DNA from: Laspinema palackyanum D2a
Lineage (GTDB): Bacteria > Cyanobacteriota > Cyanobacteriia > Cyanobacteriales > Laspinemataceae
NCBI GenBank assembly: GCA_025370845.1
Contig: JAMXFF010000012.1
Location: 90,195 to 154,194, forward strand
DNA length: 64,000 nt
Direction of reading: 5' to 3'
The notes beneath the pieces were generated by a model. It did no database searches and was not told where the DNA came from. It saw nothing but the letters and a program-made list of their open reading frames with translations. Made by a program: the position numbers and the translations under genes. Positions 48,061 through 56,971 of the stretch are shown piece by piece (positions within the stretch are counted from its first letter, which is position 1; each line of letters begins with the position of its first letter).

Positions 48061-48880
48061 AAACTTCTCCTTTCAAGACTTGAATTAGGGATGTGGGAAT
48101 ATAGATTTCTCCGTTGGTATAGTAGTCCAGCATCGGAAGCGACTCCATTTTGTGGAAGAAATAAGCAGCAACAAAGGGAACAAATCCTGAAATAGATGTG
48201 GGTTCTAAATCTAAAAATCCTTGGGTATCGGCAGGGATGGGAGTAGAGGTTTCCCACTGGTAACGATAGAGGTTATAGATATCGCACCCCCCTAGAAATT
48301 GACCGCTTTGTGCCAACGCTTCCATCGGAACTAAGGTGGAAGGATGCGCGGCAACTTGTTCCTGTTTTAAGGCGATCGCCTTTTCAGAAATATCCGTAAC
48401 CACGCCATATCCTTCTTTACCCAATTTGCAACCATACCCTTTCAACTGTTGAAACGCTTCTAATCCTGCTGCTGATTCACAAACCACATAGCCGACTAAC
48501 TCCTCAGCTAGGAAATATTCCCAGGTATGAAGTTGAAAGTTAGCTTTACTATCCTGAATATAAAGCCGGGAAAAGGCGTCATGATTGAACTCGCGCATCC
48601 CTTTGCGATAAGTTCGATGCACTCCCGTCCATTTATCGGGGACTGGATAAGCACCTAGGGCCAGATATTGAGGAGGAAGTGCATAAATTGGGGGATTTTC
48701 TTTGTTAATTTCCGTCTCCGGCAGGTCTAAATTTGCACTCAAAATTCCCAATCTCCGCAGAAATCCAGAAAGGGTGGTTGGAGGAACAAAGGGATAAGTA
48801 GCAATGTTGAGAATTGACCCAGGCAGAATGCGAAAGGTCATCGCTGCCGTGGGTTGAATGGTGAATTTTAGGACATACAT
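48053..48880 (-). CDS. csc1: Csc1 (Cas5d)
   Basis: This 275-residue Cas5-type subunit of the I-D effector begins MYVLKFTIQPTAAMTFRILPG. It has the conserved FVPPTTLSGFLRRLG block and GKEGYGVVTDIS. It caps the 5' handle of crRNA in the complex. It starts 3 bases after the csc2 stop and its 3' end overlaps the cas3 start, so translation is coupled. Confidence 0.92.
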   Translation of the reverse strand: MYVLKFTIQPTAAMTFRILPGSILNIATYPFVPPTTLSGFLRRLGILSANLDLPETEINKENPPIYALPPQYLALGAYPVPDKWTGVHRTYRKGMREFNHDAFSRLYIQDSKANFQLHTWEYFLAEELVGYVVCESAAGLEAFQQLKGYGCKLGKEGYGVVTDISEKAIALKQEQVAAHPSTLVPMEALAQSGQFLGGCDIYNLYRYQWETSTPIPADTQGFLDLEPTSISGFVPFVAAYFFHKMESLPMLDYYTNGEIYIPTSLIQVLKGEVYA

Positions 48881-48883
48881 CGT

Positions 48884-49753
48884 TTATTTCTCTAAAATCT
48901 CATCCACAAAGTCACAGGCATAGTCTTGGAGTTTTTCCAAAGCCGCATCCCCAATCCAGCGCTCAAAATGCTTAGATTGAATGCAATGATCCGTGGCTTT
49001 GTCAAGTTCCGAAAGGCGAATAAACTCAGAAATTGCCACTTCGGGATTGGTTTCTGAGGGAGAAATAATCGGTCGTTTTCCTTTGGGAACCAGATAGCGA
49101 TCCACAACTAGCAGTGGCATTGTCTGGGATTCGGCGATCGCAATTCCTTTGGGGTTTCCTGATCCGATGCGCGGTAGAGAATCCAAAAAAGCATAGGCAA
49201 CCGCAGAAAATTCGGAATCCGTCACGCTCAAACAGTGATTAGACACTGGGTAAAAAATCCCAGGTTGATTATATTCTCGTTTAAACGGAATCGGCGTTTC
49301 TTCATTTTTATTAACTAACTTAGCCGGGTGCATCGCTCGTTGTTTCTCTTGCGGTAAAATATCCTGAACCCCAACGCCACCCCCATGCGTTACCCGACCA
49401 ATTAAGGTTTTTTTGCCCGGAACTAATCCCCCATAAACCCTGCAAATTGGGCATTCAAGTTCTGCACAAGTATTAGGAATTCCGCAATTGCGTTGATCTC
49501 CCAATAAAATGTCATTTTTTACGGGGGCCCAAATTAAGCAACGCCGTTCTACTCCGCGCCGCTTGGTGGGGGAAATGTAGCATTTTTCTAGGGATTGGCC
49601 CTCTTTGCTCTCTAGCTTAACCGTCTCCACTAAGTTGACATTGACCTGCACTTCATGTCCAAAATAAAGCTCTTGCGACCCTTCCAGAATGGCATAAATG
49701 TCAAAATGTATCCGGGGATTCTTGCTGTTAGTTTTCTCTAGTCCAGTCGCCAT
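48884..49753 (-). CDS. csc2: Csc2 (Cas7d)
   Basis: This 289-residue backbone subunit has blocks HEVQVNVNLVETVK, SPTKRRGVERRCLIWAP, CPICRVYGGLV (with nearby cysteines) and LPRIGSGNPKGIAIAESQ. Several copies line the crRNA. Its ATG overlaps the cas10d stop by one base (TAATG), a sign of translational coupling. Confidence 0.95.
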   Translation of the reverse strand: MATGLEKTNSKNPRIHFDIYAILEGSQELYFGHEVQVNVNLVETVKLESKEGQSLEKCYISPTKRRGVERRCLIWAPVKNDILLGDQRNCGIPNTCAELECPICRVYGGLVPGKKTLIGRVTHGGGVGVQDILPQEKQRAMHPAKLVNKNEETPIPFKREYNQPGIFYPVSNHCLSVTDSEFSAVAYAFLDSLPRIGSGNPKGIAIAESQTMPLLVVDRYLVPKGKRPIISPSETNPEVAISEFIRLSELDKATDHCIQSKHFERWIGDAALEKLQDYACDFVDEILEK

Positions 49754-50274
49754 TAGTTTTTCTCCGTTTTAGATTTCAGTTTGCGAACCAGTTCGGGAAA
49801 GCGCGTATAGAGAGATAATTTCAGTTGATAGGTCAACTCTTTCCACTCTTTGTCTTGGGTATAGCCATTCTCAGCAAAATGCGCGTAAGCTCTCATCACA
49901 TCATCCGCATAGAGAAGTAGCCAAGTTTGCTGGTTTTGTTTGTCGGTTTCATCGGTGTGTTCTCGATTTTTAATTCCTAACTCTGCCAGTAACCGTTGGA
50001 CTTGCTCGTAAATAAAATAATTGTCTGGATTCCGATACAACCGTGCTTGAACGCTCGTTTTCTTTTCATCCCCTAATGTTGCATAGTAACAAAATGCAAC
50101 GGCATCATCAATTTTTTCAATAATTTTACTCACCTCTCGTTCTGCATCTTCTAGTTTCATAGACTGTTTCGCGGTTCTTTCCAGGGATTGGACAAACGCT
50201 AAAGTTAATCCCGTTAAGGCTGCCACATCTTTATATAAAGTGGCTCGTTTTGAAAGTTGGTTGTTAGCACACAT
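49753..50274 (-). CDS. Candidate Cas11d small subunit from an internal start in cas10d
   Basis: In frame with cas10d, ATG at 50274 (MCANNQLSKRATLYKDV) has the ribosome-binding site AAGGA (plus-strand 50281-50285) at a spacing of 6 bases. The product is 173 helical residues ending at the cas10d stop. In studied I-D systems the small subunit is made this way. The assignment rests on position and ribosome-binding site and is inferred. Met-rich alternatives further upstream (near MEGYSQSI) have weaker spacing. Confidence 0.5.
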   Translation of the reverse strand: MCANNQLSKRATLYKDVAALTGLTLAFVQSLERTAKQSMKLEDAEREVSKIIEKIDDAVAFCYYATLGDEKKTSVQARLYRNPDNYFIYEQVQRLLAELGIKNREHTDETDKQNQQTWLLLYADDVMRAYAHFAENGYTQDKEWKELTYQLKLSLYTRFPELVRKLKSKTEKN

Positions 50275-52320
50275 AGAAAATCCTTGCACATCTTGTTGAA
50301 TGAGATTGGCGTAACTTTCGCGAGTCTGTTCGAGTTCTCGCCGCTTTTCTAAATTCGCTAATTTGGCGAGGGTGTATTCTGCCATCGCCGGTAAATCCTT
50401 TTCTACATATCGAATTGCCTCCCCTAACTTCATATTGATTTCTTTGCCAGACTCAATAATGGACTGACTGTATCCCTCCATCAATCCTTTAATGAAGGTT
50501 AAATGCCGACGGGTTAACCGAATCGGTTGACTTCCTTGAATAATCAGGGAAAATTCAAAATCAGCGAGGACTTCCCTGGGAAAAATAGAGGCAACTTTTG
50601 CCAGTGCATACTGAACCTGACCTAATTTCTCCGAGGCGATGTCACCGTTGCTGGTGCGATCGGATGCTAAAACGACATACCGACCCGCACTCAAATGCAG
50701 TTGTTTATTGGTGAGCATTCTCAGATACTCTTTGATTTTTTGCTTTTTGGCGGCAAAATTTTTAGGGTTCTCGTGAGTAGCGGGTTCAAGCTGAAGAATT
50801 AGACTTTCATTGGTGACTTTTAAAGGCGAGGCAAAGGCTAAAGCAGCACAGGATGCACAAATATGGGGTCTCCCTTCCGTGGAGGCGGATTGACGACGCT
50901 GAGAGGGTCGTTCAAACATAAATCGCAACACTTGCCAGCGCGCTGTTTTAGGGTCTAGTTCGATGCCACAGGAATAGCAAAATTCTTTACTGTCATCTCC
51001 TGGCGATCGCACTCCCCAAATGGCTGGTTTTTCACTCAGCAAGGGGGGAGGTAACGGGTCCAGTTGGTCACTCTTTAGTTCCAATAACCGATACATTTCC
51101 AGCACACATTGGCTAAAAATAGCTCCCACAGTCGAGTTGATTTGGTCCGTTGCTGTTTTATTAAAAGATTGGGCGACTTGCTCGATTTTCTGGAATTTAC
51201 CCGGGTGTTCTTGCCTATCTAATCGCACCAACTCAAAGGGATTCCCCTGCGATCGCGCCAATAAACGGGCCTTCTGTCCCACCGATTCCCGACTGAACAC
51301 AATCTTATTCCCTAGTTTCTCTTGTTGCTTGAGTAACTTGCGTTGTTCGGGTTTTCCCAATCCGGGTTTTGCTAGTTCCCTGTCTACCGCATCCAGTTCC
51401 TCAAATACTGCCTGATGTTCTTCAATAATTTTCCCGAATCCTTTCTGAAACAAATCACAATATTTTTTAGCTTCTTTCTCCTGCATCTCCTGTTTTTTCT
51501 GCAAATCTTTCTGTTTCGAGTCTCGCTCCTTATCCTTGAGTTCTCCCTGATTAAGTTCTCGCTGGAGTCGCTCTATCTCGTTCTGGCGTTTCTGTTGCCG
51601 TTCCTGAACATCTCGCACCACGGCTCGATATAAAGCGGCTAAAACCGTTGCTTGCTCTTGAGCTAAAATTGGTAAATCTAAGGTACTAAACCCGCGACCG
51701 GATAAGGTAATCGTATTGAGCATCTGAATGAAAGTCTGGACCAAACCCGGTAACTGATGCTGGGGATTCCCATAAGCAGAAAACGCTACTTCTCTTAAAA
51801 ACTTCTCCCAAAGTTGAGTAAAATTTAATTTCGGGTATTTCCCGGGAATAAAAACCCGAACGTGATAATCACTTTCATCCAGGCAAACGATTTTATGAAC
51901 CGCCTGTAAATAGTCTAGGAATCGGTCGATCGCACTCCCGATTGCTAACTTAGCTTGCAATTCTCCCGGCAATGCCGATTTAAACAAAATCTGAACTATG
52001 CCAATTTTTTGCTTTTGATAAAAAACTAATTCTTGTTTAAATTTAAGTTTAAATTCTGTCGGGGATTCCGGATGAATTTGAGCTAAATTTAAGCGGCGCA
52101 CCAGTTGAGAGTTCCCCAACGATCGCGCGATCGGCACCGCTTCTGGAGCCTGGGCTAAAGTTGCCCATTCCGTCTTATCGAAAGCAATTACCTCAGCCGC
52201 TAATCCACTCAAAATTATCTTGATGACATCAAAACTTCCCGTTTCATACACATCCCATGTAGCTTCTTCTGGAGATGAGGATTGCCAATCCTCAAATAAA
52301 GAGAGTTGCTTGCCAAACAT
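49753..52320 (-). CDS. cas10d: Cas10d large subunit without a visible HD domain
   Basis: In this 855-residue I-D large subunit, the N-terminal 230 residues carry no HD dipeptide and no matching metal-ligand pattern. A charged coiled-coil insertion spans about 235-330. A four-cysteine zinc ribbon follows (C448, C451, C488, C491), then a palm-like region and a helical C-terminus that corresponds to the small subunit. It normally recognises the PAM and recruits Cas3; the nuclease role seems to have moved to Cas3. It starts one base inside the DUF5615 stop (TAATG). Confidence 0.9.
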   Translation of the reverse strand: MFGKQLSLFEDWQSSSPEEATWDVYETGSFDVIKIILSGLAAEVIAFDKTEWATLAQAPEAVPIARSLGNSQLVRRLNLAQIHPESPTEFKLKFKQELVFYQKQKIGIVQILFKSALPGELQAKLAIGSAIDRFLDYLQAVHKIVCLDESDYHVRVFIPGKYPKLNFTQLWEKFLREVAFSAYGNPQHQLPGLVQTFIQMLNTITLSGRGFSTLDLPILAQEQATVLAALYRAVVRDVQERQQKRQNEIERLQRELNQGELKDKERDSKQKDLQKKQEMQEKEAKKYCDLFQKGFGKIIEEHQAVFEELDAVDRELAKPGLGKPEQRKLLKQQEKLGNKIVFSRESVGQKARLLARSQGNPFELVRLDRQEHPGKFQKIEQVAQSFNKTATDQINSTVGAIFSQCVLEMYRLLELKSDQLDPLPPPLLSEKPAIWGVRSPGDDSKEFCYSCGIELDPKTARWQVLRFMFERPSQRRQSASTEGRPHICASCAALAFASPLKVTNESLILQLEPATHENPKNFAAKKQKIKEYLRMLTNKQLHLSAGRYVVLASDRTSNGDIASEKLGQVQYALAKVASIFPREVLADFEFSLIIQGSQPIRLTRRHLTFIKGLMEGYSQSIIESGKEINMKLGEAIRYVEKDLPAMAEYTLAKLANLEKRRELEQTRESYANLIQQDVQGFSMCANNQLSKRATLYKDVAALTGLTLAFVQSLERTAKQSMKLEDAEREVSKIIEKIDDAVAFCYYATLGDEKKTSVQARLYRNPDNYFIYEQVQRLLAELGIKNREHTDETDKQNQQTWLLLYADDVMRAYAHFAENGYTQDKEWKELTYQLKLSLYTRFPELVRKLKSKTEKN

Positions 52321-52703
52321 TAATCTGCCTCCTCTGGGTCAATCGGTTGATATTCCTGAATTTTCCCTCCTTGAACGATCCATAACTTTCCCTCAACAGG
52401 CGATCGCTCCAATCCCGCAATTAATATTTCCACCGCCTCCCGAAAATCTTCTAACTTCGGTTGATTCGGCAACTTGAGAATCACGATTCCCGGATAATCC
52501 GCAGGGTTATATCGCAACCGATTGCCAAATCCTCGATCTAAAGTCACCAAACATCTGCCTTCCCTGCGACAGATTTCAATTAATTGAGGATCCGGAGTAG
52601 AAGTCAGTTGCTGTTCTCGAACGGTTGCCACATCATATCCAGCTAACCGTAAACGAGTGACCATCCGCAAACTGCCCAAATTTTCATCAAGTTTCAGCTT
52701 CAT
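52320..52703 (-). CDS. DUF5615 PIN-like protein (predicted toxin)
   Basis: From ATG 52703 the product is 127 residues, MKLKLDENLGSLRMVTRLR. The N-terminal LDENL with its acidic pair, CLVTLDRGF (Asp, PIN-like) and GIVILKLPNQP are the DUF5615 hallmarks. The fold is PIN-like and the protein probably cleaves RNA. It is paired with the DUF433 gene 8 bases upstream. Its stop overlaps the cas10d start by one base (TAATG), so the toxin and effector genes are translationally linked. Confidence 0.85.
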   Translation of the reverse strand: MKLKLDENLGSLRMVTRLRLAGYDVATVREQQLTSTPDPQLIEICRREGRCLVTLDRGFGNRLRYNPADYPGIVILKLPNQPKLEDFREAVEILIAGLERSPVEGKLWIVQGGKIQEYQPIDPEEAD

Positions 52704-52711
52704 TCTATTCC

Positions 52712-52960
52712 CTACCGTTGCGTCTGAAGCGGAATTTCCACATAACAATCCCTGGCCATTTCTGCACCATAGGCCATACAGGCCAATATATCCTCACGTT
52801 CTATACCCGGATACTCCTCCAGCAACTCTTCCACGGTTGCACCCCCCGCTAATAAGTCTAAAATCAGAGAAACCCAGATTCGATGACCGCGAATACAAGG
52901 TTTACCGAAACAAAGGTTCGGATCGATGGAAATTCGCGATAGTAAATTTTCTCTCGTCAT
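52712..52960 (-). CDS. DUF433 protein (predicted antitoxin)
   Basis: This 82-residue protein has the family signature ISIDPNLCFGKPCIRGHRIWV and a helix-turn-helix-like TVEELLEEYPGIEREDILACM. DUF433 proteins are predicted antitoxins of DUF5615/PIN-type toxins and usually precede them, as here. It is the first gene of the minus-strand series that runs into the cas genes and may act as an autorepressor of that series. Confidence 0.85.
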   Translation of the reverse strand: MTRENLLSRISIDPNLCFGKPCIRGHRIWVSLILDLLAGGATVEELLEEYPGIEREDILACMAYGAEMARDCYVEIPLQTQR

Positions 52961-53108
52961 ACCAGTTATTCTCCAGTTAGTAAACTCTTGTGAGGAAGAG
53001 ACAGGCGGAAACTAAACTCTACGCCTAACAACTTTAAAATCGCTTTAAATCTGCTAAAAGCATTCTAAGTTTGTACCTGATCATGGAGGGAAAGACTATA
53101 TCCCACGC

Positions 53109-53369
53109 TCAAGGTGAGTCACGCCTCGACTCCAAATCGGCGAAAGAGACAATCTCACCGTCATCCCAGATTGGTTCGTACTCCATTTCAGCTTTTAAAC
53201 GCTGAAGTCGAAAGATTTCCCGTTGCAGGGATTCTATCTGTTCATCATACTCTAACTGTTTGAGAGAGGTCCCTTCTGCCGAGTAGTTCAGATTCAGGTC
53301 TGGATCACGGTGCCAGTTTCCATCAGAAAACGGGCGCAAGAGGCGATCGCAGAGGTTATCCTCTTTCAT
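53109..53369 (-). CDS. Small hypothetical protein with coiled coil (86 aa)
   Basis: The ATG at 53369 has AGGAGGAAAA just upstream. The sequence MKEDNLCDRLLRPFSDGNWH then ends with a helical stretch (EYDEQIESLQREIFRLQRLKAEME) and an acidic tail. It is not recognised. It lies between the toxin-antitoxin pair and the WYL gene. A longer frame back to 53471 lacks such a ribosome-binding site. Confidence 0.6.
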   Translation of the reverse strand: MKEDNLCDRLLRPFSDGNWHRDPDLNLNYSAEGTSLKQLEYDEQIESLQREIFRLQRLKAEMEYEPIWDDGEIVSFADLESRRDSP

Positions 53370-53604
53370 TTTTCCTCCTTTCTCTAATTGTGCTTTACAA
53401 ATTTTTAACGTTTGACTGGCATTCTGTATCCACACAGCGGTTGAGGAAAAATCTTCCCTCGACGCCTCCAAACTCCCCCTATAGTTCCTTCCCGTGATTG
53501 GCGAACCTCAGATTTCCGAAGTAGATCCTCTCTATTTGGCCCTCTAAGCAAGTACAATATTCAATATGGCACAAAAATTTTTAAAGTGCAAGTGTCTTGT
53601 AGCA

Positions 53605-54465
53605 ATGATCCGAAAAAAAGAAACAATTACACTATCAATTCCCCCAGGGACCAAGGAACGACTGGAAGAAATCGCCGCTGAACTGAAGGTGCTGTGGGGG
53701 GATCGCGGGAGTATCTCGGGGTTGCTGACGGCGATCGCCCAGGGACAATTTCAAGTGGGACCCCTGACTAGCGCCCAGGTTCAGGCCCTCCAGCAAGCCA
53801 ACCGCCTCCTGATTGATACGGGCCATATCCCCCAAGCTCAAACCCTGACGAGTCTACTCTTAGATCGTGGGAATTTAGAAGCCCCTCTACGTCTGGCCCT
53901 TCAGCAATTGGTGACTCACCCCAACGAGGTATGGCGTCGGCAGGTGGAGGCACATATCCAGAACCGGCAACCGTTTCGGGTGTTTTACCAGAACGCCCAA
54001 GATAGTGACTTGGTGTACACCGTGCGTTGTGCACAACTCCCTTTTCGTGAAAAGCGGTTTTATTTGGAAATTTGGTGCGAGGAGACGCAAGACATCAAAA
54101 ATACTGACTTTCCTGAACTCATCCATAATCGCTGCCTGCGCCTGGATCGGATTAAAGAGATTCAACCGATTGGTGGGGAATGGCGAAATGGGCTAGATTT
54201 TATTGAAGTGTACTTACATTTTTATGGTGGCTTGGTCAAAGCCTATGAAAGCAAATACAATGACATCAGCAATGAGGTGATCGGCGAGGTGCGCCAAGTG
54301 GTCCGTCGGGTTTCTAATCCCTTCTGGTTGATTCGGGAAATCCTCCCCTACGGTAAACAATGCCATGTGGTGGCCCCTCAAGCCATGCGCGATCGGGTTA
54401 AGGAAGAAATCCAAGCCATCTATCAACACTATCAAGAACCCGAGACTCTGCCGCCATCTTCTTAA
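53605..54465 (+). CDS. WYL-domain regulator, probable controller of the I-D system
   Basis: From ATG 53605 (MIRKKETITLSIPPGT) the protein has 286 residues. An N-terminal ribbon-helix-helix-like stretch (about 1-50) is followed by a linker and a WYL domain (about 110-290, including FRVFYQNAQDSDLVYTV and WLIREILPYG). A WYL protein of this kind, Sll7009, represses the I-D CRISPR of Synechocystis. This gene diverges from the cas series, which fits the same role. WYL domains are thought to sense nucleic-acid or nucleotide ligands. A start at 53566 is possible. Confidence 0.8.
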   Translation: MIRKKETITLSIPPGTKERLEEIAAELKVLWGDRGSISGLLTAIAQGQFQVGPLTSAQVQALQQANRLLIDTGHIPQAQTLTSLLLDRGNLEAPLRLALQQLVTHPNEVWRRQVEAHIQNRQPFRVFYQNAQDSDLVYTVRCAQLPFREKRFYLEIWCEETQDIKNTDFPELIHNRCLRLDRIKEIQPIGGEWRNGLDFIEVYLHFYGGLVKAYESKYNDISNEVIGEVRQVVRRVSNPFWLIREILPYGKQCHVVAPQAMRDRVKEEIQAIYQHYQEPETLPPSS

Positions 54466-54799
54466 AGGGTGCTGGGGCGATCGCCTTCAACCAGGGCTAG
54501 AGGTCCCCCAGGCAGAAAGATTGGTCCCCAGAGGCCCCTAAGACCTGAATCTGGGATGAGCTCAGGGGGACCTGAAACCGGGTTTTTGGCTTAAATTAGT
54601 GCAAGATAGGCCCAAAATTTTTCCAAAACCTCGGTTTCTAAACGTTACGGGACGGAGGTTTGAGGAATCTCGCCCTAACCCCTGCCGCTGTGGGGTGCTT
54701 GTGTTGATTTCGTGAAACCGGCACTTGCCAAAATTGACTCCTTGCTGCTAATCAATGAAAGCAGAGATAAAATTAAGTTTTGTAACGTGAGGAGTAAAA

Positions 54800-56275
54800 A
54801 TGTACATCGTACAGATTGCCTCGGAATGCGCCCCGGTGATTAAAGCGGGCGGGTTAGGGGATGTGGTTTATGGATTAAGCCGAGAATTGGAGAATCGGGG
54901 CCATACGGTGGAACTGATTCTGCCTAAATATGATTGTATGCGCTATGACCATATTTGGGGCCTTCATGATGCCTATAAGGACTTGTTCGTGCCTTGGTAT
55001 GGGGGGGCGGTTCACTGTTCGGTCTATTGTGGATGGGTCCACGGGCGGGTTTGCTTCTTTATTGAACCCCACTGTGAGGATAATTTCTTTAACCGGGGTT
55101 GTTACTACGGTTGCAGTGATGATAATATGCGTTTTGCCTTCTTTAGCAAGGCAGCTTTAGAATTTCTTCTCAGAAGTAATAAGCGACCCGATGTTATCCA
55201 TTGTCATGACTGGCAAACGGGTTTAATTCCGGTCTTGTTGTACGAAATTTACAAGTATAATGGGATGTGGAATCAGCGGGTTTGTTACACGATTCACAAT
55301 TTTAAACATCAAGGGATGGCGGGTTCAGAGGTGCTCCAAGCAACGGGTCTGAATCAAGATGCCTATTACTTCCAATACGATCGCCTCCGGGATAATTTCA
55401 ATCCCTTTGCTATCAATCTCATGAAAGGCGGCATTGTTTATTCTAATGCGGTGACGACGGTTTCCCCTCACCATGCTTGGGAAGCCCATTATACGGAAGT
55501 GGGTTCCGGATTGGGTCATACGTTACATTTACATCAGGATAAGTTTACTGGGGTTCTGAATGGGATTGATTACGATTTCTGGAATCCGGAAGTAGACCGC
55601 TACATTCCTTATCATTACAGTATTGATGATTTTGAGGGCAAGCAGCAAGCGAAGAAAGCCCTGCGATCGCAATTATTGTTGCAAGATGAAGATAAACCCA
55701 TTATTGCCTATATTGGACGGCTTGACCAACAAAAGGGTGTGCATCTCGTTCACCACGCCATGTACTATGCCTTAAGTAAAGGGGCGCAGTTTGTCCTCTT
55801 GGGTTCCGCAACTGAACCAGCAATTAATGACCATTTCTGGCATGAGAAACAGTTTTTAAATGATAATCCCGACTGTCATTTGGAGTTGGGCTTTAATGAA
55901 GAGTTATCCCATCTGATTTATGCCGGGTCAGATATGATTCTGGTTCCGAGTAATTATGAACCCTGTGGGTTAACCCAGATGATTGGTTTGAAATATGGCA
56001 CTGTTCCCATTGTTCGCGGGGTTGGGGGATTGGTGAATACGGTATTTGACCGCGATTATGACCAGAATAAGCCACCGGAAAAACGGAATGGCTATGTGTT
56101 TTATGAAACGGATCATGATGCGGTGGAGTCGGCGATGAATCGGGCGATCGATTTGTGGTATGAGTCCCCGAAAGAGTTTCGAGAATTAGCAATTCAGGGT
56201 ATGGAATATGATTACTCGTGGAATTATCCTGGGAAAAATTATGTAGAGATTTACGAATCCATCCGGCATAAATAA
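54800..56275 (+). CDS. glgA: Glycogen synthase GlgA (GT5)
   Basis: This 491-residue protein begins MYIVQIASECAPVIKAGGLGD, containing the ADP-glucose-binding KxGGLGD motif. Other blocks are HCHDWQTGLIPVLL, TIHNFKHQGM, GVLNGIDYDFWNP, YIGRLDQQKGVHL and PSNYEPCGLTQMIGLKYG with the catalytic Glu. It extends glycogen with ADP-glucose in the cytoplasm. A GTGAGGAG ribosome-binding site lies 6-7 bases upstream. It resembles the second cyanobacterial isoform (GlgA2) in its short N-terminus. The gap 54466-54799 shows no gene. Confidence 0.92.
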   Translation: MYIVQIASECAPVIKAGGLGDVVYGLSRELENRGHTVELILPKYDCMRYDHIWGLHDAYKDLFVPWYGGAVHCSVYCGWVHGRVCFFIEPHCEDNFFNRGCYYGCSDDNMRFAFFSKAALEFLLRSNKRPDVIHCHDWQTGLIPVLLYEIYKYNGMWNQRVCYTIHNFKHQGMAGSEVLQATGLNQDAYYFQYDRLRDNFNPFAINLMKGGIVYSNAVTTVSPHHAWEAHYTEVGSGLGHTLHLHQDKFTGVLNGIDYDFWNPEVDRYIPYHYSIDDFEGKQQAKKALRSQLLLQDEDKPIIAYIGRLDQQKGVHLVHHAMYYALSKGAQFVLLGSATEPAINDHFWHEKQFLNDNPDCHLELGFNEELSHLIYAGSDMILVPSNYEPCGLTQMIGLKYGTVPIVRGVGGLVNTVFDRDYDQNKPPEKRNGYVFYETDHDAVESAMNRAIDLWYESPKEFRELAIQGMEYDYSWNYPGKNYVEIYESIRHK

Positions 56276-56324
56276 TCCGGAAAAATCCCGCCGAATAACC
56301 CAGGCAAAAACAACTGCCTATAGC

Positions 56325-56379
56325 GATATCGGGTCAGGGAAAACTTGATGTTTTCTGACCCGATATCTGGTTTTTTTTT
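56325..56379 (+). terminator. Terminator after glgA
   Basis: GATATCGGGTCAG and its complement CTGACCCGATATC form a long stem, followed by a run of nine or more T on the plus strand. Confidence 0.85.
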
Positions 56380-56459
56380 GATATCTTGGCTCTTTTCTAA
56401 GGTTCGGTGAATTCAGACAAGTTTGTGAATGGGTGGTATTGACTGGGATGAACTCGGGC

Positions 56460-56915
56460 TTATAGTTTTTTAGGGGGAAGGGCGACGATGGATAACCAAT
56501 AGTTGCATAAGCTCTGCATGGCCACTGTTAATTGGTCAAAGGTTAAGGGGTTGACTATAAAGGAGTTAGCACCGGAATTATAGCATTTAGAAATATCTTC
56601 TTCATGATAAGAACTACTCAGGATAACAATGGGAATTATCTTGAATTTAGGGTCCGATTTAATTTGGACTAATGCCTCTCGTCCGTCGAGTCGGGGCATA
56701 TTGAGATCCAGCAAGAGGAGATCGGGAAAAGGCGAATTGAGGGGGTCTTGATAACGACCTCGCCGATAGAGATAGTCGAGGAGTTGCTCTCCATCTTCTA
56801 CAAAAAATAGGGTGATGTTGGCGCGAATTTCGTGAAAGGCTTCTTCAATCAGGAGACAGAAGGAGGAATCGTCATTCGCGATTAAAATAGTGTGGGGGTT
56901 GAGGGCTGAATTCAT
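56460..56915 (-). CDS. Stand-alone receiver protein (Rcp1-like), key Lys replaced
   Basis: This 151-residue single receiver has the acidic pair NDD at 14-16 and phospho-acceptor D70 in LLLLDLNMPRLDG, as in the Rcp1 family that pairs with phytochrome-like kinases. The usually invariant Lys in the K-P motif is Asn (N122, in SFIVNPLTF), so phosphorylation switching may be altered. It lies immediately downstream of the hybrid kinase gene on the same strand, a likely partner. Confidence 0.85.
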   Translation of the reverse strand: MNSALNPHTILIANDDSSFCLLIEEAFHEIRANITLFFVEDGEQLLDYLYRRGRYQDPLNSPFPDLLLLDLNMPRLDGREALVQIKSDPKFKIIPIVILSSSYHEEDISKCYNSGANSFIVNPLTFDQLTVAMQSLCNYWLSIVALPPKKL

Positions 56916-56971
56916 AGTTGGGGTCCGATAAGATTTGGGAGCGAGGGGTTGGGCATAAAAATTAGGTCGAG

